Shown piece by piece: positions 1 to 4,901 of a DNA stretch of 5,590 nt. The stretch's first letter is position 1. Each line of letters opens with the position of its first letter. The notes below the pieces were generated by a model. The model had not been told where the DNA came from and did not search any database. It saw only the letters and a list, made by a program, of their open reading frames with translations. Origin of the DNA: an uncultured Clostridia bacterium (GTDB taxonomy: Bacteria; Bacillota_A; Clostridia; TANB77; CAG-508). The position numbers and the translations under genes are program-made. The stretch is taken from the NCBI GenBank assembly GCA_947594095.1, contig CANQEA010000088.1:1-5590 (forward strand), read 5' to 3'.

Positions 1-1
1 C

Positions 2-30
2 TTTATTTTTCCATAAATATATGATATAAT
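2..30 (+). promoter_or_regulatory. Promoter of the SPFH gene, extended -10 type
   Basis: A perfect -10 TATAAT lies at 25-30 and is preceded by TG at 22-23, giving the extended -10 form TGnTATAAT. The -35 position 17 bp upstream (about 2-7, TTTATT) is a poor match to TTGACA, which an extended -10 can tolerate. Transcription would begin near 37, and an AAAGGAG ribosome binding site follows at 47-53. The region upstream is cut by the window edge, so additional upstream promoters cannot be excluded. Confidence 0.65.
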
Positions 31-63
31 ATAAATAGTTGATTTGAAAGGAGATATTTTTTT

Positions 64-981
64 ATGCCATTTTTATTAATATTTTTAGCTATTATCTTAG
101 TTATTGCTTTTATGTCTATAAAGATAGTTAAGCAATCAGAGGTGTATGTTATTGAAAGGTTAGGTAAATTCTATAAAGTAGCAGATGCAGGTTTAACAAT
201 TATTATTCCTTTTATTGACCACGTTAGAAGTGTTGTAAGTCTTAAACAACAAACCATGGACGTACCTCCTCAAGGAGTTATTACAAAAGACAATGTTACA
301 ATTACTATAGATACTGTTGTGTTCTACCAAATAACAGACCCAGCAAAAGCTGTTTATGAAATTCAAAACTTAAAGAAAGGTATTGAATATTTAGCAATTA
401 CTACAATCCGTGACATTATTGGTAAAATGGATTTAGACCAAACATTTAGTTCACGTGATGGAATAAATGATCAATTAAGAGTTGTTTTAGATGAAGCAAC
501 AGATAAATGGGGCTGTAAAGTAGATAGAGTGGAAATTAAAGATATTACTCCACCTGCAGATATTAGAGACGCCATGGAAAAAGAAATGAACGCAGAAAGA
601 AATAAAAGAGCTTTAATTCTAGAAGCCGAAGCTCAAAGACAGTCAGACATTACAATTGCTGAAGGTAAAAAACAAGCTGCTATCTTAGAAGCGGAAGCTG
701 ATAGAGAAGCACAAATTAGAAGGGCATCTGGAGAGGCTCAAGCTATTAAAGAAGTTGCTGATGCCAAAGCTCAAGAAATAGCTAAAGTATATGATGCAAT
801 TAAAAATTCTAACCCTGACGAAAAACTAGTTCAATTAAAATCTTTAGAGGCATTGCAAGAAGTTGCAAAAGGTGATGCAAATAAAATATTTATTCCATTT
901 GAAGCAACATCAGCATTAGGTTCTTTAGGAGCTATAAAAGATGTTATAAAAGATGATAAGAAAAAATCAAAAAAAGAATAA
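64..981 (+). CDS. SPFH/band-7 domain membrane protein (stomatin/QmcA-like)
   Basis: The 305-residue product has the full layout of bacterial stomatin-like (slipin/QmcA-type) proteins. A hydrophobic N-terminal anchor covers roughly residues 3-20, and a band-7 domain runs from about 20 to 185, with the typical ERLGKF.....GL....PF opening and a Q.MDVPPQ....DNV strand. It is followed by a long Ala/Glu-rich coiled coil (about 175-245, with repeated EAEA and GEAQA blocks), a short hydrophobic oligomerisation segment and a Lys-rich tail. Such proteins form large membrane-attached cages or rings associated with membrane microdomains and often act with an NfeD-family partner or a membrane protease. 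That role comes from family knowledge, not from this sequence. The start is supported by AAAGGAG at 47-53, ten bases upstream of ATG. The gene appears monocistronic: it has its own promoter, and a terminator follows five bases after the stop. No NfeD gene is seen downstream, and upstream DNA is outside the window. Confidence 0.93.
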   Translation: MPFLLIFLAIILVIAFMSIKIVKQSEVYVIERLGKFYKVADAGLTIIIPFIDHVRSVVSLKQQTMDVPPQGVITKDNVTITIDTVVFYQITDPAKAVYEIQNLKKGIEYLAITTIRDIIGKMDLDQTFSSRDGINDQLRVVLDEATDKWGCKVDRVEIKDITPPADIRDAMEKEMNAERNKRALILEAEAQRQSDITIAEGKKQAAILEAEADREAQIRRASGEAQAIKEVADAKAQEIAKVYDAIKNSNPDEKLVQLKSLEALQEVAKGDANKIFIPFEATSALGSLGAIKDVIKDDKKKSKKE

Positions 982-985
982 TATT

Positions 986-1016
986 AAAAGGTCTAAGATT
1001 TCCTTAGACCTTTTTT
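986..1016. terminator. Strong intrinsic terminator, probably bidirectional
   Basis: A perfect 12-bp stem (986-997 with 1003-1014) closes a five-base loop and is followed by an uninterrupted T run to 1016. It begins five bases after the SPFH stop. Because the stem ends in A:T pairs and the SPFH 3' end is A-rich, the opposite strand also reads as a hairpin followed by T-rich sequence. The convergent gene ends at 1038, only about 21 bases away, so this one hairpin probably serves both genes. Confidence 0.92.
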
Positions 1017-1037
1017 ACTTACTTTATAATTCTATTT

Positions 1038-1898
1038 TTACGAATTAGTACTTGTATTAATTAGACTTTCTAATCCAGGTAATAATAATGTAACTAATTC
1101 GCTATTTGCTGTAACAACCCATTTTCCGTCTACTTTTTTTACTTCAATTGTTTTTGAAACAGTAGTTGTAGGTATATCTTCTTTTCTTAATTCTTCTAAT
1201 AAATAATTATTATATTCTTCTTCTGTTGGTTCTGTTCCACTAAATGCGATTTTTACAACTTTTTGCATATAATTACTAAGTACAGTTTCAAAGTTTTTAT
1301 TTGTAATTTCTACTTCAACAGTTGCTGTATCTTGTTCTTCTTTTACTTCTCCAATTTTCCATGATATTTTATTAAATAATAATCTTTGAGCTTCTTCATT
1401 CATTGTTTTACTCTCATCGTCTAAATCTACTGAATTAATTAAATCATTATAATTTGTATATGTTTCAATACTGTTAAAATCTCCTGTTTTTAGACAATTA
1501 AGCATTGCTTCAACTGTTTCTTTTGCAGATTTTTGTCTAAATGCAAGTAAAGCTATAATTGCAACTAAAACAACAATTAAAATTATAGCTAAAACCCATA
1601 AACCATTATTTTTTGAATCTTTTGCATTAGTTTCTTTAGAAGTGGTAGTATTTTTAAATTTTGGTTCTTCTTTTTTAGCTTCTGCTACAGGTTTTTCTAC
1701 TTTTTTCTCCTCTTTTTTAGTTTCCTCAACTGGTTTTTCTGCTTTCTTATCTTCTTTATCTGCTTTTACATCTTTCTTTGCCTTTGCGTCTTCTTTATTT
1801 TCAGTTTTTTTCTTTGGTTCTTCCTTTTTCTCCTCAGGTTTATTTACTTCTACCTTAACCTCTTCCTTTACTTCTTCGTTTTCCTTTTTTTCGTCCAT
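1038..1898 (-). CDS. Single-pass membrane protein with Lys/Glu-rich N-terminal tail and NTF2-like-looking extracytoplasmic domain
   Basis: This 286-residue protein has three parts. Residues 1-95 are almost entirely Lys, Glu, Ala, Pro and Asp, presumably disordered, and contain a 13-residue block (EKPV.E.KKEE.K) twice, at 54-66 and 68-80. A single strong transmembrane helix spans about 99-120 and is followed by RQK. Residues 124-286 form a globular domain starting AKETVEAMLNCLKTGDF, with a later VEVEITN strand and VDGKWVV near the end. That pattern resembles NTF2-like/DUF4878- or DUF5105-type domains common in clostridial envelope proteins. I cannot name a specific family or function. The charged tail is probably cytoplasmic and the C-terminal domain outside. 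The start is supported by AGGAG at 1907-1911, eight bases before ATG. The gene has its own promoter and leader, and converges on the SPFH gene. A forward open frame at 1642-1980 is only its shadow. Confidence 0.85.
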   Translation of the reverse strand: MDEKKENEEVKEEVKVEVNKPEEKKEEPKKKTENKEDAKAKKDVKADKEDKKAEKPVEETKKEEKKVEKPVAEAKKEEPKFKNTTTSKETNAKDSKNNGLWVLAIILIVVLVAIIALLAFRQKSAKETVEAMLNCLKTGDFNSIETYTNYNDLINSVDLDDESKTMNEEAQRLLFNKISWKIGEVKEEQDTATVEVEITNKNFETVLSNYMQKVVKIAFSGTEPTEEEYNNYLLEELRKEDIPTTTVSKTIEVKKVDGKWVVTANSELVTLLLPGLESLINTSTNS

Positions 1899-1929
1899 TT
1901 ATAATTCTCCTTTCTTTTTTATAAATGTG

Positions 1930-1957
1930 GAATTTCTATATTTTTACTTAGAAATTC
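1930..1957 (-). other. Hairpin in the 5' leader of the charged-tail membrane protein gene
   Basis: A perfect 9-bp inverted repeat (1930-1938 with 1949-1957, ten-base loop) lies in the untranslated leader, between the predicted start of transcription near 1974 and the ribosome binding site at 1907-1911. No T run follows it on the minus strand, so it does not look like a terminator. It is AT-rich, and its role, if any, is unknown. It might stabilise the message 5' end. Confidence 0.45.
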
Positions 1958-1980
1958 TTAAATTTGTTTTAACTAATTGA

Positions 1981-2009
1981 ATTATATATTAACTATACGA
2001 TTTTTGCAA
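1981..2009 (-). promoter_or_regulatory. Promoter of the charged-tail membrane protein gene
   Basis: On the minus strand, TTGCAA (2009-2004) is followed by a 17-bp spacer and a perfect TATAAT (1986-1981). The ATG lies about 75 bases downstream of the expected start. It sits in the 149-bp gap after prfB, so this gene need not depend on read-through from prfB. No convincing terminator was found between prfB and this promoter, so some co-transcription is possible. Confidence 0.7.
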
Positions 2010-2047
2010 CTATTTTTAAGAAAATTTTTAAATTATAAAAAATAATG

Positions 2048-3152
2048 TTATTTTTTTATATATTTTAAATAACTTTCCATAAATCCGTCTAAATCTCCAT
2101 CCATAACAGCTTGAACATTTCCCACTTCGTAATTTGTTCTATGGTCTTTTACCATAGTATATGGACAAAATACGTAGGATCTAATTTGACTTCCCCATGC
2201 AATATCCATTTGTACACCTTTTAAATCTTCAATTTTGTCTTTATGTTCTTTTTCTTTTAAATCATATAATTTAGATTTAAGCATTCTCATAGCTGTTTCT
2301 CTATTTTGTATTTGTGAACGTTCTGATTGACAGCTTACAACAATATTTGTTGGAATATGTGTTATTCTAACAGCTGATGAAGTTTTATTTATATGTTGCC
2401 CCCCTGCACCAGATGCGCGATATGTGTCAACTCGCAAATCATCTGGATTTATATCAATTTCAATATCATCTGTAATTTCTGGCAAAACTTCAACAGATGC
2501 AAATGATGTGTGCCTTCTTCCCCCACTATCAAAAGGAGAAATTCTAACTAATCGATGAACTCCCATTTCAGATTTCATATATCCATAAGCGTTTTCTCCT
2601 ATAATTTCAAATGTAACGCTTTTTAATCCTGCTTCTTCGCCTTCTAAATAATCTAGCTCTTTTACCTCATATTCGTTTCTTACACCCCATCTTGTGTACA
2701 TTCTGTATAACATCTCTGCCCAATCTTGAGATTCAGTTCCACCTGCACCTGGATGTATTGTTACAATTGCATTATTTGAATCATATTTTCCTGATAAAAA
2801 AGTTTTAATTTCAAATTTTTCAATATCTTTTTGTAAAATACTTGTATTTTTTAAAATTTCTTTTACAATTTCTTCGTCTGGTTCTATTTGTACTAATTCT
2901 GTTAGTTCTTCTAAATTTATTAATTCACTTTTAATTCTTTGGAATTCAGTTGTCTTTGATTTTATTGATTTAATTTGAGAGAGAATTTTAGTAGAATTAT
3001 TACTATCATTCCAAAATCCTTCTTTTGATGTTTGCTCTTCTAAAGATTTTAAATCTTTTTCTAATTTAACAATGTCAAAGAGAATCCCCAAGTAAATTTA
3101 ATTTTTCTTTTAATGTATCTAATAATCTTGTATTTTCTTCTAATTCAATCAT
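2048..3152 (-). CDS. prfB: Peptide chain release factor 2, expressed through a programmed +1 frameshift
   Basis: Release factor 2 recognises UGA and UAA stop codons in the ribosome and triggers release of the finished protein. The gene starts at ATG 3152-3150, with GGAG at 3164-3161. It reads 25 codons to an in-frame TGA at 3077-3075, and must skip base 3077 to continue from GAC at 3076 down to the TAA at 2050-2048. The result is a 367-residue protein, close to the 365 of E. coli RF2. In the full-length numbering the stop-recognition tripeptide SPF is at 205-207 and the catalytic GGQ is at 250-252, as in E. coli. Residue 246 is Ala, as in most bacteria. The N-terminal helical domain, the GVHRL.R.SPFDS.GRRHTSF block and the C-terminal WGSQIRSYV block are all present. 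A naive reading that starts at TTG 3091 would give a false 347-residue product lacking the regulatory first exon. Confidence 0.97.
3075..3089 (-). promoter_or_regulatory. prfB programmed +1 frameshift signal (GGGG ... CTT TGA C)
   Basis: Reading the minus strand, GGGG (3089-3086) acts as an internal Shine-Dalgarno-like element. After five bases come the slippery codon CTT (3080-3078), the stop TGA (3077-3075) and C (3074). When RF2 is scarce, the ribosome pauses at UGA and slips forward one base from CUU to UUU, making more RF2. This is the established autoregulatory mechanism of bacterial prfB. The distance from the last G of the purine element to CTT is five bases, against three in the E. 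coli signal. Confidence 0.95.
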
Positions 3153-3185
3153 ACTTATCACTCCATAACATAAATTGATATTTTA

Positions 3186-3214
3186 ATTATATAGATTTAT
3201 ACTTTATTTGTCAA
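3186..3214 (-). promoter_or_regulatory. prfB promoter, full consensus
   Basis: The minus strand carries a perfect TTGACA (3214-3209), a 17-bp spacer and a perfect TATAAT (3191-3186). Transcription should start near 3179, giving a short leader of about 27 bases before the ATG at 3152. The ribosome binding site GGAG is at 3164-3161, eight bases before the ATG. This is the strongest promoter in the window by sequence and matches a constitutive housekeeping gene. Confidence 0.9.
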
Positions 3215-3285
3215 TTGCACTGTTATACAATTACATACTCTTTTGAAAATTTAATGTTTTACAAATATTTATTTTTTAATAAATT

Positions 3286-3315
3286 TTGATTATTTTTGGA
3301 TTTATTGGATACAAT
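3286..3315 (+). promoter_or_regulatory. Candidate promoter of the VanW-domain gene
   Basis: TTGATT at 3286-3291 (4 of 6 consensus bases), an 18-bp spacer and TACAAT at 3310-3315 (5 of 6) face away from prfB. Transcription would begin near 3322, giving a leader of about 100 bases before the ATG at 3422. The surrounding DNA is so AT-rich that other -10-like hexamers occur, for example near 3345-3350, so the exact promoter is uncertain. Confidence 0.45.
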
Positions 3316-3380
3316 AAAAAATGAATTTAAATTAGCTATTAAAATATTTATACATAAAATTATTTTTTAAAATATATGAA

Positions 3381-3424
3381 AGGAGAAGATGTAAAAAATT
3401 GCTTTTACATCAAATATTTTAATG
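3381..3424 (+). promoter_or_regulatory. Split ribosome binding site: Shine-Dalgarno, hairpin, then start codon
   Basis: AGGAG at 3381-3385 is the only good ribosome binding site ahead of the VanW gene, but it lies 36 bases from the ATG at 3422. Between them is a perfect 9-bp inverted repeat (3388-3396 with 3403-3411, six-base loop). Folding it would leave 12 bases between AGGAG and ATG, near a workable spacing. No better start was found: the frame upstream of the ATG hits TAA at 3392-3394, and the ATG at 3389 is followed directly by TAA. Folding-dependent translation is my inference. Phage T4 genes with Shine-Dalgarno elements brought close by a stem-loop are the known precedent. Confidence 0.55.
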
Positions 3425-4055
3425 AACAAAAAAGTATGGATTATAATTGGTATTTTGTTAATTGTTATAATTGGGGTTATTTATGCTGTAAATACAACTA
3501 ATAACTCTAATGTTCAAAATTATGATGCAAACAGAACATCTGCATCTGAAAACAATACAAATGAAAATAATCAAGAAGAAAAAAAATACACTGAACAAGA
3601 AATTGCAACATATTCAACAAAAATATATGATAAAGATGAAGCAAGACAAAATAATGTTTCAATCACTTGTAATACATTAAATGGAACAATTGTTAAAGCA
3701 GGAGATACTTTTTCTTTTTGTAATACTGTTGGGCAAGCTACTTCTAACAAAGGTTATAAAGAGGCCAAAATCTTTGATAAGAATGGAAATATAAAAAAAG
3801 GTCTACGGTGGCGGCAATTGTCAAATAAGTTCAACTTTGTATAATGCGGTTTTGGCTGTTCCTGACTTAGTTGTAACGGAAAGACATGAACACAGTAATT
3901 ATGTTCCATATATTCAAAAAGGAATGGATGCAGCAGTTGCTTATGGAAGTTATGATTTTAAATTTAGAAATAACTCTCCTTCTGATATTAAAATTATTGC
4001 AGAAACAACAGAAGATAATATTACAACAAAATTAGTTTCAATTAAATACGAGTAA
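3422..4055 (+). pseudogene. VanW-domain membrane-anchored protein, broken by one frameshift
   Basis: Two overlapping frames together encode one short VanW-family protein. The first (3422-3844) gives an N-terminal anchor (residues about 4-23), an Asn/Glu-rich linker, and the VanW opening with AGDTFSFCNTVG and NKGYKEAKIF. It then runs into nonsense after GNIKK. The second frame carries the rest: YGGGNCQISSTLYNAVL, ERHEHSNYVPY, GMDAAVAYGSYDFKF and a final beta-rich end at 4055. The join lies at about 3793-3804. Removing one base there, either one A of the A7 run at 3793-3799 or one base of GGTC at 3800-3803, restores a continuous protein of 210 residues. Everything else looks intact, so the lesion is recent, a phase-variable state, or a sequencing error. 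VanW proteins accompany some vancomycin-resistance clusters, but most are chromosomal envelope proteins of unknown function. No van genes are nearby. A terminator follows the stop. Confidence 0.85.
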
Positions 4056-4062
4056 ATATTGT

Positions 4063-4114
4063 AGGTCTAACATTTTTATGAATAGTTTTCTAAAAATTTT
4101 AGGCCTTATATTTT
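4063..4114 (+). terminator. Intrinsic terminator after the VanW-domain gene
   Basis: An 8-bp stem with one G:U pair (4063-4070 with 4099-4106) continues, after one mismatch, as a 7-bp A/T stem (4072-4078 with 4091-4097) around a 12-base loop. The T-rich TATATTTT follows. It starts seven bases after the stop of the VanW frame and separates that gene from the variable operon. Confidence 0.7.
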
Positions 4115-4122
4115 CATAAAAC

Positions 4123-4151
4123 TTGCAAATTATGTAAAATTGTATTATAAT
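4123..4151 (+). promoter_or_regulatory. Promoter of the variable tandem gene pair
   Basis: TTGCAA at 4123-4128, a 17-bp spacer and a perfect TATAAT at 4146-4151. Transcription should begin near 4158, just upstream of the leader hairpin at 4164-4204. It lies between the VanW terminator and the first variable gene, so the pair is an independent transcription unit. Confidence 0.72.
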
Positions 4152-4163
4152 AATAAACATAAA

Positions 4164-4204
4164 AGGCAAAATAAATCTGTTTTGAATATCAAAACAGGTA
4201 GCCT
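4164..4204 (+). promoter_or_regulatory. Leader hairpin of the variable operon
   Basis: A perfect 9-bp inverted repeat (4177-4185 with 4189-4197, three-base loop) can be extended by a G:U and an A:T pair to 4175-4199. It is flanked by a 4-bp outer pairing, AGGC 4164-4167 with GCCT 4201-4204. No T run follows, so it is not a standard terminator. It sits near the very 5' end of the predicted message, about 25 bases before the AAGGAGG at 4227-4233. It could stabilise the transcript or bind a regulator. It matches no riboswitch class that I recognise. Confidence 0.6.
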
Positions 4205-4240
4205 AATAATTTTAACATTTATTAAAAAGGAGGAATAAAA

Positions 4241-4876
4241 ATGGCAAAATTAATTTCATTTGAGGAGGCTCTTCGGGGTACAATCAAGGAAGGGGATGAA
4301 GTCATAATAAATGCACTTTATCCCGATGAAAGTGAAGTTGTTAAACTCTATCCTAACGAAACAGGATATGAAGAAGAACAACTTTTTAGTAGAGAAGAAG
4401 ATCTAAAATTCTTCTATGCTAAAAACAAGGAGGGTATCCCCACCTTTTGGGGAAATGCTACTAAGAAACAAATAAACCTTTATGGAAGAACAGGTGCGAC
4501 ATTCGGAATTACATCTGTTAACAAAGCATGTAAGCCTTGGACGAATCTTGAAATGGGACTTTACTCCAAGGCTACTACGGAAGATGATTACAATCATCTT
4601 CGTAATACCTTGAAACTTTATTACGATTTAATCCGTAAAGGTTCATGGCTTGGGTCGCAGTATGTCTACACAATTGAGGGCCATATCTACTTCGGTTTGC
4701 ACAGTGTGGAAAGCTCTGGCAACGTGAGCGGGTACGAGTTGTTCAGTTCTCTTAGCGGTGCTTTCTACGACGACCATTACATTCGCCCTGCAGTTTCTGT
4801 ATATCTACCATCTAAAATCATGGTTGATATGGAAAAAAGTAAGGACGGAGCGTGGGTGTTAGTTCCCAATAACTAA
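4241..4876 (+). CDS. Variable protein A, C-type-lectin/FGE-like C-terminal domain (tandem copy 1)
   Basis: A 211-residue protein with no signal peptide or membrane segment. Residues 1-134 form a conserved region shared with copy 2, including FEEALRGTIK.GDEVIINALYP, LFSREEDLKFFYA, GIPTFWG, GATFG, and NKACKPWTNLEMGLYSKA. Residues 135-189 are the hypervariable block, in which a scaffold of W136, G138-S139, F151-H154 (FGLH), G160, V162, L167-F168, Y180 and R182-V185 (RPAV) carries mostly unconserved residues rich in S, Y, D, E and H. Residues 190-211 are a nearly invariant tail ending PNN. The W..S...FG.R.V...G.V....L..S....VRP pattern recalls large paralogous families of gut Firmicutes (DUF6273-like, formylglycine-generating-enzyme/C-type-lectin fold). 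This is from memory of such proteins and not a search. Function is unknown; ligand binding through variable surface residues is an inference. The start is fixed by AAGGAGG at 4227-4233, seven bases upstream. Confidence 0.85.
   Translation: MAKLISFEEALRGTIKEGDEVIINALYPDESEVVKLYPNETGYEEEQLFSREEDLKFFYAKNKEGIPTFWGNATKKQINLYGRTGATFGITSVNKACKPWTNLEMGLYSKATTEDDYNHLRNTLKLYYDLIRKGSWLGSQYVYTIEGHIYFGLHSVESSGNVSGYELFSSLSGAFYDDHYIRPAVSVYLPSKIMVDMEKSKDGAWVLVPNN
4643..4807 (+). other. Hypervariable region of copy 1 (codons 135-189)
   Basis: Aligned codon by codon without gaps to 5304-5468, 32 of 55 codons change the amino acid, only three differ silently and 20 are identical. By hand count about 42 of 54 base differences fall at codon positions 1 and 2. 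GC is 80 of 165 bases (48%), against 39% in the 69-bp tail that follows. The variable codons mostly end in C or T (AGC, TAC, GAC, CAT), as expected if derived from AAC/AAT-type template codons. The 5' border is gradual, since divergence already rises from about codon 121. The 3' border is sharp at 4807/4808. Confidence 0.75.
4803..4828 (+). repeat. Imperfect inverted repeat at the variable/constant border, copy 1
   Basis: Positions 4803-4811 pair with 4820-4828 at 8 of 9 positions around an eight-base loop. The mismatch (4806 with 4825) coincides with a base that differs from copy 2. The left arm straddles the end of the variable block and the right arm lies in the constant tail. See the perfect version at 5464-5489. 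Confidence 0.4.
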
Positions 4877-4901
4877 TAAATAAGTGTGAGGAGGAATAAA
4901 A

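Noticed and set aside
1642..1980. Forward open frame of 112 codons rich in Ser and Phe
   Set aside because: It is the antisense shadow of the Lys/Glu-rich tail of the minus-strand membrane protein and has no domain of its own.
2048..3091. prfB starting at TTG 3091 as a 347-residue protein
   Set aside because: The TTG lies inside the frameshift signal. The first 25 codons with a good ribosome binding site and consensus promoter lie upstream, and SPF/GGQ numbering matches E. coli only with the frameshifted product.
3389..3394. Minimal ATG-TAA upstream open frame in the VanW leader as a regulatory element
   Set aside because: The gap from AGGAG to this ATG is only three bases, too short for efficient initiation, so it is mentioned but not called as a feature.
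3793..3799. Programmed -1 frameshift at A AAA AAA in the VanW gene
   Set aside because: The -1 frame reaches TAA within about nine codons and does not enter the conserved VanW core. A +1-type change or a one-base deletion is needed.
986..3805. Shared 10-base string AAAAGGTCTA at 986-995 and 3796-3805 as a possible repeat
   Set aside because: Matches of this length are expected by chance in several kilobases of AT-rich DNA, and the two contexts are unrelated.
3422..4055. Vancomycin resistance gene
   Set aside because: The VanW domain alone does not confer resistance, most VanW-family proteins are chromosomal proteins of unknown role, and no vanHAX, vanRS or similar genes are nearby.
4403..4597. 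Minus-strand open frame of 64 codons inside variable gene copy 1
   Set aside because: It lies entirely within a well-supported forward gene and has no recognisable motif.
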